Source: an uncultured Nitrospiraceae bacterium (GTDB lineage Bacteria; Nitrospirota; Thermodesulfovibrionia; Thermodesulfovibrionales; Dissulfurispiraceae). Taken from it: a DNA stretch of 64,000 nucleotides. Of the stretch, positions 1 to 8,708 are shown one piece after another (positions within the stretch are counted from its first letter, which is position 1; every line of letters begins with the position of its first letter). The stretch is taken from NCBI GenBank assembly GCA_903822005.1, contig CAIJNL010000041.1:1-64000 (forward strand). The letters run 5' to 3'. The notes under the pieces were generated by a model. That model worked only from the letters and a program-made list of their open reading frames with translations. It did not search any database and had not been told where the DNA came from. The translations under genes were made by a program, and so were the position numbers.

Positions 1-74
1 CCCTCAAGGACAAGCTTGACCGCCTCTTCCTTAAACTGCTTGTCGTACTTCCTCCGACCTCCGTGTTCCTGCAT
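1..74 (-). CDS. IS3-family transposase OrfA, N-terminal fragment
   Basis: The minus strand from 74 reads MQEHGGRRKYDKQFKEEAVK and continues with LVLEG to the window edge. This is the characteristic first helix of the IS3/IS911 OrfA helix-turn-helix (HTH_Tnp_1), which binds the element's ends during transposition. A GGGAGG ribosome-binding site at 81-86 sits about six bases from the ATG, which settles the start. Only 24 codons are present, so the element's subgroup and whether it is intact cannot be judged. In this family OrfB is normally made by -1 frameshifting from OrfA. Confidence 0.75.
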   Translation of the reverse strand, partial: MQEHGGRRKYDKQFKEEAVKLVLE

Positions 75-140
75 GTGACACCTCCCAAGGTTATATTTTA
101 CCTAACCTTTCGATGTGTCCGTCATTTCGGGGCAGGATCA
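1..140 (-). mobile_element. IS3-family insertion sequence, one end (partial)
   Basis: Positions 1-74 encode, on the minus strand, the N-terminus of an IS3-type OrfA, and about 66 bases lie between its start codon and the presumed element tip. Read outward-in from 140, the tip begins TGATCCTGCCCC and continues to GGACAC, which has the 5'-TG start and composition expected of an IS3-family terminal inverted repeat. The plus strand thus ends in CA at 140. Just beyond, the sequence becomes an open frame matching a Yip1-family C-terminus. The other end, and hence the target duplication, lies outside the window, so the exact boundary is inferred. Confidence 0.7.
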
Positions 141-338
141 TTCGTTGCTGCTATTTACGGATGGTATCTTCTCTATCTTGGACTTCCTGTATTGATGAAA
201 GCTCCACAAGACAAAGCTGTCGTATATACAATTGTTGTAATAGTCGTTTCTATCGTTGCTATGGTTATTTGTATGATGATCCCAGCAGCAATAGCGGCAA
301 TGTTATTTGTATCTGCTGGCTCAATGATGATGCGCTAA
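141..338 (+). pseudogene. Yip1-family membrane protein, C-terminal remnant cut by IS3
   Basis: Directly after the presumed IS tip, an open frame runs FVAAIYGWYLLYLGLPVLMK and on through two hydrophobic segments to a stop at 336-338. The GWYLLYLGLPVLM and DKAVVYTIVVI stretches match the last transmembrane helices of bacterial Yip1-domain (PF04893) proteins, which are usually about 200 residues with five helices. Here the first two-thirds is missing and the frame enters from IS sequence without its own start codon or ribosome-binding site. I read it as the 3' part of a gene interrupted by the insertion. The upstream half should lie on the far side of the element. Confidence 0.65.
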
Positions 339-367
339 AAGGCGCAAACATAACCGGGTTGTAGAGA

Positions 368-413
368 AATAAGGGGCGCGGATGGCAGTCATCCGCGCCC
401 CTTATTGTTTTTT
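368..413 (+). terminator. Rho-independent terminator
   Basis: A long perfect stem (AATAAGGGGCGCGGATG at 368-384, complement at 390-406) closes on a 5-base loop and is followed by a T-run at 408-413. It terminates the Yip1 remnant on the plus strand. It also lies just past the stop of the convergent 72-residue gene and may act on both strands, although the T-run is better on the plus side. Confidence 0.85.
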
Positions 414-423
414 AAGCAGCGGG

Positions 424-642
424 CTAATAGCCGCCCGATTGTCTCTTTTCCTTTTGTCTGGAATCCGAACTCCTTTTTGCCATAAAATCGTCCAGCCTGA
501 ACGAGTCGGCAACGTCAGCGATGGAATAAAGATTGACCCCGGTTTTAGCGGCAATAAGCCGTACATAATCCCCGCCCCTGAAGATTGAGGATACGACGAA
601 TACCAGGCCAAGAAGCATAAGCAGGTAAAATAGTTTTTTCAT
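424..642 (-). CDS. small single-pass membrane protein, unknown function
   Basis: A 72-residue protein with an N-terminal hydrophobic helix (about residues 3-21, FYLLMLLGLVFVVSSIF) and a polar basic tail (KRSSDSRQKEKRQ). There is no lipobox cysteine, so a signal anchor is more likely than a lipoprotein. A GAGGT ribosome-binding site lies about seven bases before the ATG. An overlapping 69-residue frame on the same strand (402-611) has no such support. I do not recognise a family. The gene is monocistronic and ends against the strong terminator at 368-413. Confidence 0.5.
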   Translation of the reverse strand: MKKLFYLLMLLGLVFVVSSIFRGGDYVRLIAAKTGVNLYSIADVADSFRLDDFMAKRSSDSRQKEKRQSGGY

Positions 643-896
643 ATGGCAGACCTCACTCCCTGATATAGTTTCTTATAAATTATAGCATCCGGGGTGCTGA
701 ATATAAAAAAGTGACAGTTATGGACGGGCGGCGGCCACAACTGCCACACAGGCAAGAAGGAAGGGTTTTCCTGATTTAACTATATCAGCTTCATACAAAA
801 AATAAAGTGATCTGCGTCACGAATAGCATTTAGGCCCGATTGCTGTTAAACTTAGTAGTGTCATGTAGGTCATGAACATTTCACAGGAGGTCTAAA

Positions 897-1241
897 ATGA
901 AGAATGAAGATGGTGTTAAGGTTGCAGCGGCTTTTCTGATAGGAGGCGCCATAGGAGCGGCTATTGCTCTCCTGTATGCCCCGCAGTCCGGCCGCGAAAC
1001 GAGAAAGGACATAAAACGCACGGCCCGTCGCGTCAGAAATGAGGCTGCTGACCTTGTTGAAGAGACGATAAACAGGGTTGACGACTTTGTTGATGAGACC
1101 AAAGAGATGGTGTCAGAAATAATCGGCAGGGGAGTTGAACTCTCCGGCGCGGCAAAGAAAGAGATAGTCAAGACGCTGGAACAGGGGCAGAAGTCGCTGG
1201 AGAAGCAGAAAAACAGGGTCATGGAGGCGATTGGCATCTAG
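897..1241 (+). CDS. YtxH-like membrane-associated protein
   Basis: A 114-residue protein with one N-terminal glycine/alanine-rich transmembrane segment (residues 8-27, VAAAFLIGGAIGAAIALLYA) followed directly by PQSGRETRKDIK, the signature of YtxH-domain proteins (PF12732). The rest is a charged amphipathic helix with repeated valine/aspartate/glutamate positions, likely coiled coil. Homologues are often stress-associated and have no defined biochemical role. The ribosome-binding site AGGAGG stands eight bases before the ATG. It lies 18 bases upstream of mutS2 on the same strand, so the two may be cotranscribed. Confidence 0.75.
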   Translation: MKNEDGVKVAAAFLIGGAIGAAIALLYAPQSGRETRKDIKRTARRVRNEAADLVEETINRVDDFVDETKEMVSEIIGRGVELSGAAKKEIVKTLEQGQKSLEKQKNRVMEAIGI

Positions 1242-1259
1242 CAGTACCAAAACGCTCCA

Positions 1260-3641
1260 ATGACATCTGCAAATACTCTTCAGCAACTCGAATTCGACAG
1301 ACTTTTAAGGATAATCGCGGGTTTCGCAAACAGCGGGTCTACCGAGGCCGCGGTGGCGAAACTCGCGCCTTTCTCTGCTCTAAGCGACATAGAGACCAGG
1401 CAGGGTGGGATCAGAGATATACTACGGCTCCACTCAGAAGGGGTGGCCCTTGCACTCTCTCCCTTTCCGGACCTTAGCCTTCTTTTTGCGAGAGTGAGAC
1501 CCGAGGGCGCGGTCCTTGAAGGAGTCGAGCTTGCGGGTTTCACACCCGTTATCGGTATAATCGACGAAATCTCCTCTCAACTTGCCACACACGAAGAGAT
1601 CCCGTTTCTCAGACAGCTCACCGAAGGCCTCTGCGGTTTTCCTGAGCTGCTCAAATTACTCAAGAGATCTCTCGACAGCGAGGGCAATATACTCGATACG
1701 GCCTCGTCAGCGCTTGCCGGGCTGCGCGCCGACATACGCAAGATAGAGGCCCGCATCAGGAAGAAGCTTGAGGAGATGACCCGCAGCGAGGGAGTAGCGG
1801 TCTTTCTGCAGGACGACTTTGTGACAACGCGGTCCGGCAGATGGGTGATCCCGGTAAGGATGGACTCTAAGGGACAGGTTGCCGGAGTTGTGCATGATGT
1901 CTCCAAATCGGGCGAGACCGCCTTTATCGAACCTGTCGCCATTATCAGCCTCTCAAACGAACTCGAAAACCTCAATGCGGAACAGAAGGCCGAAGAGATA
2001 CGCATACTCAGGAACATCACGTCGAAGATACGCGAACAGCTTGAAGACATAGAAAGCCAGTTCAGGACCCTGATACATCTCGACATGCTTAACTGTATGG
2101 CCCGCCTTGCAGTGCAGCTGAAGATGGCCATACCTGAGATAAACGAGACCGGCTTTGTCAGCCTTGTAAACGCGCGCCATCCTCTTCTGGAGATTGCTTT
2201 TCAGAAGCACGGAAGCGACAGGCAGGTGGTCCCGCTTACTGTAAGGCTGGGGGGTGAGAGCACGGTAATGGTCATTACCGGCTCGAACGCGGGCGGAAAG
2301 ACCATCAGCATAAAGACCATTGGCCTGCTTACCATGATGGCGCTGACCGGTATGCCTATACCTGCCGATCCTTCATCAAACATCCCCCTGGTGAGCAACT
2401 TTCTGATAGATATCGGGGATGAGCAGTCCATTGAAGACGACCTTTCGACCTTTTCGGCGCACATGGGCCATATTGCCGAGATACTTAAAAAGGCGGATAC
2501 AAGGGCGCTTATACTTCTTGACGAACTCGGCACAGGCACTGATCCTTCAGAGGGAGCTGCAATAGCCTGTGCTGTACTGAATGAGATCCGTGAGAGGGGA
2601 TCTCTCCTGTTCGCTACCACGCATCTCATGGACATCAAGGGCTTTGTGCACAGGACGCCCGGGATGCTGAATTCATCCATGGAGTTTGACCAGAAAACCC
2701 TGACCCCGCTCTATCGTCTGCGCACTGGCGAGCCGGGGCAGTCTCACGCTATCGAGATCGCGAAAAGATACGGCCTGCCTGACAGCATAATAGATTCAGC
2801 CAGGGCATTGCTCGGCGGAGTCAAGGTCGAGTTCGACAAGCTCATCAGGGACCTGTCCGAAAAGAGGGCCTATTATGAAAAAGCTATCGAAGATGCGGAC
2901 GCAGTCAAAGCTGAACTCGAAAGCAGGAGCAGGAGGCTTGAAGAACTCCAGGCTTCCGTAAAAAAAGAGAGCGACGCGGCAATCGCAAAGGCATGTGCAG
3001 ATGCCGCAGATATAATAAGCGGGACAAAGAGGGAATTGTATGCCCTGCTCGATGCGGCCAAAAAGGCCGATAAGGAGAAGATTAAGGCATCGCTGAAGGT
3101 GGTAGAAGAGAAGAAGGCAAAGATAGAAAGCATAGCCTCGGCTGTGGCAACCGACAAAGGCGCGACTATCACTATTGAAGATGTCAGTCTGGGCGATACT
3201 GTGTATATAAGATCGATTGAAGCTGCCGCAGAGGTCATAGGGATAGACAAACGTCATGACAGGATTCGCGTGAAGCGCGGCAGTGTCGAGGTAGAGGTCC
3301 CCTTTATAGGAATAAGCAGGGGCACAAAACCGCCAAAAGAGAGTTCAGGCGGGGCTGCAGCCGGACAGAAAGATCCTGCCGGTGATCTCGGTGATCTGAC
3401 CGTGACCAGCCTGAACATAATCGGGCTTCGTGTTGATGACGCGTTGTCTCAGATCGAGCCTTTCCTTAACAGGGCAGCGCTTGCGGGCATACGGCAGGTA
3501 TCCATCATACATGGCATTGGCGCAGGTATTCTAATGAAGGCGGTTGGGGAACATCTGAAGGGGCATCCGCTTGTAGAGAGCTGGCATGGCGAAGAGCCGC
3601 AAAAAGGCGGCAAAGGCGTAACTGTTGTATTGCTTAAGTGA
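1260..3641 (+). CDS. mutS2: endonuclease MutS2
   Basis: At 793 residues this has the normal MutS2 length and domain order. The N-terminal core and clamp come first, then the ABC-type ATPase with Walker A GSNAGGKT at residues 341-348 and Walker B LILLDELGTGTDPSEG near 415. A lysine/glutamate-rich coiled-coil arm follows (about 520-630), and a C-terminal Smr nuclease domain (about 715-793) has the HGIGAG motif. MutS2 lacks the mismatch-recognition domain of MutS. It acts on branched DNA in suppression of recombination and, in Bacillus, on collided ribosomes through Smr. The ATG at 1260 has only a poor ribosome-binding site, so coupling to the YtxH-like gene is possible. Confidence 0.93.
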   Translation: MTSANTLQQLEFDRLLRIIAGFANSGSTEAAVAKLAPFSALSDIETRQGGIRDILRLHSEGVALALSPFPDLSLLFARVRPEGAVLEGVELAGFTPVIGIIDEISSQLATHEEIPFLRQLTEGLCGFPELLKLLKRSLDSEGNILDTASSALAGLRADIRKIEARIRKKLEEMTRSEGVAVFLQDDFVTTRSGRWVIPVRMDSKGQVAGVVHDVSKSGETAFIEPVAIISLSNELENLNAEQKAEEIRILRNITSKIREQLEDIESQFRTLIHLDMLNCMARLAVQLKMAIPEINETGFVSLVNARHPLLEIAFQKHGSDRQVVPLTVRLGGESTVMVITGSNAGGKTISIKTIGLLTMMALTGMPIPADPSSNIPLVSNFLIDIGDEQSIEDDLSTFSAHMGHIAEILKKADTRALILLDELGTGTDPSEGAAIACAVLNEIRERGSLLFATTHLMDIKGFVHRTPGMLNSSMEFDQKTLTPLYRLRTGEPGQSHAIEIAKRYGLPDSIIDSARALLGGVKVEFDKLIRDLSEKRAYYEKAIEDADAVKAELESRSRRLEELQASVKKESDAAIAKACADAADIISGTKRELYALLDAAKKADKEKIKASLKVVEEKKAKIESIASAVATDKGATITIEDVSLGDTVYIRSIEAAAEVIGIDKRHDRIRVKRGSVEVEVPFIGISRGTKPPKESSGGAAAGQKDPAGDLGDLTVTSLNIIGLRVDDALSQIEPFLNRAALAGIRQVSIIHGIGAGILMKAVGEHLKGHPLVESWHGEEPQKGGKGVTVVLLK

Positions 3642-3779
3642 CGAGCAATCCTATATTATTTGCATAGTGACGCGAATCCCCGTATCCGTGATAAGGCTTT
3701 CCACTATTTAAATCAGGCTTTCCTGATAATGAATACAGCCGGAGCGTTGTCCGGTAAAAAAAAGGTGAGGTATGAGTTG

Positions 3780-4547
3780 ATGAAAAATTCCCTGAAGTCC
3801 AGGCTGAAAAAAGGCGAGCGCGTAATCGGAACAATGATTACGATATTCGACAATCCGGAGATCGCAAAAATAGTCAAGGTATGCGGTTTTGATTATTTTA
3901 TTATTGATTGCGAGCATGGTTCATACAATTACAGTTCTGTTGCCAATATGCTTGCAGTTGCGAGAGAGGCCGGAATATCCGGTGTGGTCCGCATCCCCGA
4001 AGTGAAGCGTGAGGTAGTGCTGAAGTATATGGAAATGGGGGCTGCCGGACTTTTGTTGCCCAATACCGAAACTGCCGGGCAGGCCCGGTTGCTGGTTGAA
4101 TATTCGAAGTATTCTCCCCTCGGAAACAGGGGTGTATCTTTGCTGCGCCCCCATACCGGTTTTGAAGAAGTCAAAAGTGCTGTTGACTACATGAAAAATC
4201 TGAATGAAGAAACCCTGCTCATGACGCAGATTGAATCTCCGACAGGCCTGAAAAATCTGGGTGACATCCTTGAGGTAGAGGGAATCGACGCAGCTTTTAT
4301 AGGCCCCAATGATCTTTCACAGAGCATGGGTATCATGGGACAGATAAATCACCCGGACTTTGTTGCTGCCCTGGACCATGTTATTAAGACTGCAAAAGAG
4401 AAAGGTAAATATTCGGGTATCCATCTGACTACGCCTGAATCCCTCGTGCCGTGGGTCGAAAAAGGCATGGTACTGAACCTGCTTGCGAATGAAGTTATAT
4501 ATATGATGAACGGAGCAAAAGACACGCTGTCAAGACTCAGAAAATAA
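3780..4547 (+). CDS. HpcH/HpaI-family aldolase
   Basis: The 255-residue protein starts MKNSLKSRLKKGERVIGTMI, typical for class II 2-keto-acid aldolases of the HpcH/HpaI family (2,4-dihydroxyhept-2-enedioate or 2-keto-3-deoxyrhamnonate aldolase type). It shows the family landmarks: a metal-site region DCEHGSYNY, AAGLLLPNTE, the metal-binding glutamate in QIESPTG, and FIGPNDLSQSMG. The open frame extends 40 codons upstream to 3660, but ATG 3780 has GGTGAGG nine bases before it and matches the family N-terminus. Substrate cannot be assigned, because neighbours (rnhA, trhP) give no pathway hint. It probably heads a run aldolase-rnhA-trhP with short or overlapping junctions. Confidence 0.85.
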   Translation: MKNSLKSRLKKGERVIGTMITIFDNPEIAKIVKVCGFDYFIIDCEHGSYNYSSVANMLAVAREAGISGVVRIPEVKREVVLKYMEMGAAGLLLPNTETAGQARLLVEYSKYSPLGNRGVSLLRPHTGFEEVKSAVDYMKNLNEETLLMTQIESPTGLKNLGDILEVEGIDAAFIGPNDLSQSMGIMGQINHPDFVAALDHVIKTAKEKGKYSGIHLTTPESLVPWVEKGMVLNLLANEVIYMMNGAKDTLSRLRK

Positions 4548-4568
4548 ATTCCGATAATATACAAGATT

Positions 4569-5033
4569 ATGAATACGGACAAAAAACCTTCTGTAGAGAT
4601 ATTTGCGGACGGCGCATGCAGCGGCAATCCGGGGCCGGGCGGTTATGCGGCCATTCTCAGGACCGACAACAAAGAGAAAGAGATCTCCGGCAGCGAAGGG
4701 CATACGACCAACAACCGCATGGAACTGATGGCTGTCATCTCGGCCATCGAAGCGCTCAGGCTGCCATGCAGGATCAGGGTGACCACAGACTCAAAGTATA
4801 TAGTGAAAGGCATGACCGAGTGGGTGCATGGCTGGATGAAAAACGGCTGGAGAAACTCTCAGAAAAAAGATGTGTTGAACAGGGACCTCTGGGAAAGGCT
4901 GCTTAAGGCCGTTAACGGGCATGAGGTGGAGTGGAACTGGATCAAGGGGCATAGCGGCCACGCGGAGAATGAACGCTGCGATGAGCTGGCCCGGCTCGAA
5001 ATAGAGAAGGGAAGAGGAAGGCCGGCGCGGTGA
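4569..5033 (+). CDS. rnhA: ribonuclease HI
   Basis: A 154-residue RNase HI that cleaves the RNA strand of RNA-DNA hybrids. The DEDD catalytic set is in place: Asp14 in [14 protein letters not shown], Glu52 in NNRMEL, Asp74 in TTDSKY and Asp138 in NERCDELAR. The basic protrusion is represented by [17 protein letters not shown], and the flexible-loop histidine lies in [10 protein letters not shown]. Length equals E. coli RNase HI. It lies 21 bases after the aldolase, and its stop codon overlaps the GTG start of the next gene (GTGA at 5030-5033), which implies translational coupling. Confidence 0.95.
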   Translation: MNTDKKPSVEIFADGACSGNPGPGGYAAILRTDNKEKEISGSEGHTTNNRMELMAVISAIEALRLPCRIRVTTDSKYIVKGMTEWVHGWMKNGWRNSQKKDVLNRDLWERLLKAVNGHEVEWNWIKGHSGHAENERCDELARLEIEKGRGRPAR

Positions 5034-6241
5034 AGAAACCGGAGCTTTTGTCGCCCGCGGGCGATCTGGACAGGATGAAGGCGGCCATTCATTACGGCGC
5101 TGATGCGGTATATCTCGGCGATCCAAAATTCAGCCTGAGAAACAGGGCCGGAAAATTCGGCCCTGATGGGCTTGCCGAAGCCGTACGGTATTCTCATGAA
5201 CGCGGAGTGAAGGTTTATGTGACCGTAAATATCTTTGCGCGTAACAGCGACCTGCCGGATATCAGGGACCAGATCTCATTGCTGAATGATATAAAACCGG
5301 ACGCCGTAATCGTATCAGACCCTGGAGTCTTCACGATGTTCAGGGAAAAGGCGCCCGGTATTGATATACATGTCTCGACCCAGGCAAATATTACAAATGC
5401 CGAATCAGCGCGTTTCTGGGAGAAGATGGGGGCCCGCAGACTGATCATGGCGAGGGAATTGTCCATTGAGGAGATACGCGGGATTGCCGGTGAAACGGAC
5501 ATTGAACTCGAGGCATTTGTGCATGGAGCGGTCTGTCTCTCATACTCAGGCAAGTGCTACTTGAGCAGCTTTATGGCATCGAGAGGCGCTAATACCGGCG
5601 AGTGCACTAACTCGTGCAGATGGAAATACGCGCTGATGGAAGAAAAAAGGCCGGGGGAGTATTTTCCGGTGATGGAAGATGAGCGCGGCGCGTATGTGAT
5701 GAACTCGCGCGATCTCTGCCTTATCGATCATCTGCCACTGCTAGTAAGCGCAGGGGTTACGGGCTTCAAGATCGAGGGCAGGATGAAGGGCATCCATTAT
5801 GCGGCAGGGGTCACCAAGGTATATCGTGAAGCAGTGGACCAAATTAACGACCCAAAAAACTACCAGGCCAGTCTCGCCAGATGGCATTCTGAACTTTCAT
5901 ATTATGGCAACAGGGGATACACGACAGGGCTGCTCTTTCCCGGGAAAGAAGACCTCTATAATTTTACTGGTGAAGGCGAATTTCCAGAGGCGGAGATAGC
6001 CGGTACAGTGCTTGAGATAAAGGGCAACCTGGCAAAGGTTTTGCTCAGGTCAAAGCTTGCGCTTGGGGACAATATAGAGTTTATGACATCCGGCTGCGAG
6101 GGGCATTTTGCGTCGGTGGGTTCCCTGAAACATGAGGATGGCATTTCTGCTGTGTCGGCGCAGGCTGATGAGACAGTGCTGCTTGAAGCTTTGCCCGGAG
6201 TTCGCAAGGGTGATTTGATTAGAAAGCTCGCTACGAAATAA
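5030..6241 (+). CDS. trhP: U32-family protein TrhP-like, tRNA hydroxylation
   Basis: A 403-residue peptidase-U32-family protein beginning (GTG start) [20 protein letters not shown]. It carries the U32 signature [20 protein letters not shown] and the later cysteines in [13 protein letters not shown], which are thought to ligate a 4Fe-4S cluster. The sequence follows E. coli TrhP/YegQ ([27 protein letters not shown]) more closely than RlhA. TrhP makes 5-hydroxyuridine at the wobble position of tRNA using prephenate-derived oxygen. It is about 50 residues shorter than YegQ. The start overlaps the rnhA stop. Despite the family name, protease activity is not expected. Confidence 0.82.
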   Translation: MKKPELLSPAGDLDRMKAAIHYGADAVYLGDPKFSLRNRAGKFGPDGLAEAVRYSHERGVKVYVTVNIFARNSDLPDIRDQISLLNDIKPDAVIVSDPGVFTMFREKAPGIDIHVSTQANITNAESARFWEKMGARRLIMARELSIEEIRGIAGETDIELEAFVHGAVCLSYSGKCYLSSFMASRGANTGECTNSCRWKYALMEEKRPGEYFPVMEDERGAYVMNSRDLCLIDHLPLLVSAGVTGFKIEGRMKGIHYAAGVTKVYREAVDQINDPKNYQASLARWHSELSYYGNRGYTTGLLFPGKEDLYNFTGEGEFPEAEIAGTVLEIKGNLAKVLLRSKLALGDNIEFMTSGCEGHFASVGSLKHEDGISAVSAQADETVLLEALPGVRKGDLIRKLATK

Positions 6242-6618
6242 AAACGGCAATGTCTTAGAAAATCAAACCAGGCTATACGACGGCAAGGGCAACCGCCTCT
6301 TGTCTCGCTGAATAAGCTCACTTCAACCTATCAACCGCATCATCTGAAATACGCATGGCGCATCTGCTGATTAGAATCGAAAGGAAGGTCACACCGAGAC
6401 ATCGAGCCGGCTGCCCTTGCCGTCTATCAAGAAACAACACGAATTGTAGTTGCGAACTGTCGGCGGAGGCGATAGGATCGAAGGTTCGCCGCTGTCGTTG
6501 AGAAACTAATGAGAAAGATGAAACTTATTTTTTTTGATTCACAGTCAGACGGAGATATCTGAGCTTATTTGGCGAACCAAGATTCAGAGCCTTCGACGAC
6601 AGCAAAATCAGGATTATA
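6242..6618. other. intergenic stretch between convergent genes, rich in inverted repeats
   Basis: This 377-base gap between convergent trhP and slp has no convincing reading frame. It holds a 13-base perfect inverted pair (6279-6291 with 6412-6424) and a second, interleaved set: GGTTCGCC 6483-6490 with GGCGAACC 6571-6578, TCGAAGG 6478-6484 with CCTTCGA 6590-6596, and GCTGTCGT 6491-6498 with ACGACAGC 6596-6603. An eight-T run lies near 6529-6536. No tRNA or known riboswitch was recognised. It could be a degenerate miniature element or a structured RNA. Confidence 0.5.
6279..6424. repeat. 146-bp segment bounded by 13-bp inverted repeats
   Basis: GACGGCAAGGGCA at 6279-6291 is the exact reverse complement of 6412-6424. 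Counting one mismatch the match extends inward for four further bases (A/G then CCG). The enclosed 120 bases have no open frame with a ribosome-binding site. This layout resembles a miniature inverted-repeat element or a remnant of one. Genome-wide copy number would decide. Confidence 0.4.
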
Positions 6619-7164
6619 TTATCGCCAGCGATGGTAGTGGTGGGGCCACCATGGATCGTACCAGAAATATACGGCAGGGTAAGGTCCGTAATAGTATGGT
6701 GCACCGTAATAGTAAATCCTCTCTTCCCATAGCCTTACTCCTACTATCTGGAAATAGGCGTAACCGTATTCCAGGTTATCGATCTTCTGGGTCCTTATCC
6801 CTTTATACATGCCGGCTATAGTAACCTCTCTGCCCTGCCTGAAAAGCATGGGATCGAGCATCCCTTTTTCCTTGGGGAGTATCGCCAGAAACCTTCCCTC
6901 GTACTTGTCACTCGATTTTATATGTCCTCGGGAGTTTACAGGCAGGTACATTGCCTCGATAACGAAACCGTCCTTAGTGGTCCGGGTATTAATAATCTTG
7001 CCGCCTAATAAAAAGAGCTTGTCCTGGAAATCAGCCGGCGCGGAATTAAGCTCGATCAGGGAAGGGTTCAGCGTCGAGTTTTTCATGATCTCTTCGCGGA
7101 ACACCGGCGCGCAGGCGGTCAAAAAGAGCAGGGCTGCAATCGTTATAAATCCGAACCGTTTCAT
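6619..7164 (-). CDS. Slp-family outer-membrane lipoprotein
   Basis: A 181-residue protein with a lipoprotein signal (MKRFGFITIAALLFLTAC, lipobox LTAC, Cys18), so it is lipidated and sent to the outer membrane. The mature part resembles Slp (PF03843), starvation-inducible lipoproteins, with PADFQDKLFLLGGKIINTR, FLAILP and REVTIAGMYKG. The C-terminal 30 residues are unusually aromatic and histidine-rich (YYYG, YYYGPYP, FWYDPWWPHHYHRW), longer than I expect for Slp. It may bind metal or pack at the membrane surface. The ribosome-binding site is weak. The gene is convergent with trhP across the repeat-rich gap. Confidence 0.75.
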   Translation of the reverse strand: MKRFGFITIAALLFLTACAPVFREEIMKNSTLNPSLIELNSAPADFQDKLFLLGGKIINTRTTKDGFVIEAMYLPVNSRGHIKSSDKYEGRFLAILPKEKGMLDPMLFRQGREVTIAGMYKGIRTQKIDNLEYGYAYFQIVGVRLWEERIYYYGAPYYYGPYPAVYFWYDPWWPHHYHRWR

Positions 7165-7229
7165 AATTTAATTTTACCGAAATCTTCGTTGTTTGACAAG
7201 CCCCTCAAATATATGAACGGAACAGCGGC

Positions 7230-8393
7230 TTAATTCTCAAATACATCCGCGTTAAAGCAGGTAAACACAACGTGCGGGTCAAAATGCGTTCCGGCCAGCG
7301 ACCGGATATGTTCGCGGACCTTTTCTAGGGGCCACGGGGGCCTGTACGTGCGGGCTGATCTCAACGCATCCCATACGTCCGCTATTGCGAAGATGCGGGC
7401 GGCAAGAGGAATTTGTTCGCCTTTCAGGCCACAAGGGTATCCCGTTCCGTCCCACTTCTCGTGGTGGGTATATGGTATGGCAAGGGCCGGACGCAGGTAC
7501 CCGATAGGAGAAAGCATTTCATATGCAAAAACCGGATGTTTCTTCATCACGGTCCATTCCTCCTCGGTCAGTTTATCGTGATTAGGCAGAATTTCATCCG
7601 GGACTCCCATTTTGCCAATATCATGAAGCAGGGCTCCCCAGCGGACATGCATCAACTGTGTCCCGCTTATGCCGAACAGGCCTGCAAGCCTGACGGTCAG
7701 GTCAGCCACACGCTGAGAGTGGCTTTCGGTTTCATTATCGCGCAGGTCCAGTGCTCGTGACCAGCCTTCGATTGTGGCGTCATAAGCCATTACGAGTTCA
7801 TTGCGGAAGCGTCGCAGGGTATCGAACGGCCTGTTCTTTTCAATGGCAAGAGCGGCCCCGGCAGCAAGGTGTTCAGGCTCGGGTCTAATATTCTTGTCAT
7901 CGGGCATGGCGGCGCCGACATCTGTAAATGTGACCGCAACCTGCTGCAAATGCAGATTGCTATCATACTTGGGACTGGCCTTGACTAATACCAGGCCGGA
8001 CCTTCCGTCGTAATGCCGGAGAATTCCCCTGATGAAATTAGTAAGCACTTCTCCTATTGCCGTTATCTGGTGAGAAGGCAGATCATTAAGCTTCATAAGG
8101 GGCTTATCACTGTTGACAAGGTGCGTACCGGATTTGACAGGAGTCCTGTCGGATGAGATTCCGAGCAATTGTGAGGCCTCCCGACCGCTCAGGAGTATAT
8201 GGGTTTCCGGGGTATGAAGAACGATACCGGCCGGCATATGTTCGATGAGCAGCCAATATTCGTTATCCATGGTGCAGGGTTTTGGAGCGGCCGGTGAGCG
8301 GCTGCGGAGCATATGGTTTATTCTCTTTGTGTGGGGCGAAAATTTAATTGAGGCCGAGGCTTTCTTTGCCTTGAACTTGAATGAGCGCTTCAT
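7230..8393 (-). CDS. HD-GYP domain protein, probable cyclic-di-GMP phosphodiesterase
   Basis: 387 residues. The N-terminal 150 or so residues look PAS-like (YWLLIEHMPAGIVLHTPETH, then ILLSGREASQLLGI). The C-terminal half is a complete HD-GYP domain: TESHSQRVADL, GALLHDIGKMGVPDEIL, HPVFAYEML, HHEKWDGTGYPCGLKGEQIP and IFAIADVWDALRSARTYRPP. The HD pair and the GYP triad (here GYP in GTGYPCGLKG) are intact, so metal-dependent hydrolysis of cyclic di-GMP is likely. There is no transmembrane segment and no REC domain. A GGAG ribosome-binding site precedes the ATG. It is the only cyclic-di-GMP-degrading candidate in the window; a PilZ protein lies at 48896. Confidence 0.88.
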   Translation of the reverse strand: MKRSFKFKAKKASASIKFSPHTKRINHMLRSRSPAAPKPCTMDNEYWLLIEHMPAGIVLHTPETHILLSGREASQLLGISSDRTPVKSGTHLVNSDKPLMKLNDLPSHQITAIGEVLTNFIRGILRHYDGRSGLVLVKASPKYDSNLHLQQVAVTFTDVGAAMPDDKNIRPEPEHLAAGAALAIEKNRPFDTLRRFRNELVMAYDATIEGWSRALDLRDNETESHSQRVADLTVRLAGLFGISGTQLMHVRWGALLHDIGKMGVPDEILPNHDKLTEEEWTVMKKHPVFAYEMLSPIGYLRPALAIPYTHHEKWDGTGYPCGLKGEQIPLAARIFAIADVWDALRSARTYRPPWPLEKVREHIRSLAGTHFDPHVVFTCFNADVFEN

Positions 8394-8708
8394 GTATGAT
8401 CTCCAGCCGTTGGGCCAATAATCTGATTACTAAGCAATTGCTGCTCTGTCCGATTAATAAAAACCCAAAAGCTGCCATGCTTCGCACTTCAAAACAAACC
8501 CTGACCGCTTGATAGATAAATTGTACTGCAATCAGGCCCCTTTACCAAGGCCGCAAAAAATTAACTGTATCCGGTAAAAAAACACCCGTATTCAGCTAAA
8601 CTTGAGTAGGTTATAATACCGGGACAAAAAGTTAGATACCTGTAACGGCAGGTCGACTCTGCACGAAGACCTTAAAAGGTATATAATATATAATCCGAAG
8701 GGGATATC
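8394..8708. other. intergenic region upstream of abrB-family gene
   Basis: This 315-base gap separates two divergent genes. It shows no gene-length frame. An AT-rich run at 8691-8702 contains TATAAT at 8692-8697, a possible -10 element for the small frame at 8709 and the abrB-family gene, but there is no good -35. Nothing else is recognised. Confidence 0.4.

Noticed and set aside
402-611. 69-codon minus-strand frame overlapping the small membrane protein gene
   Set aside because: It runs into the terminator stem at 368-413 and lacks a ribosome-binding site, unlike the 72-codon frame.
6534-6821. 95-codon plus-strand frame overlapping slp
   Set aside because: It overlaps the 3' half of the Slp gene on the other strand and has no ribosome-binding site.
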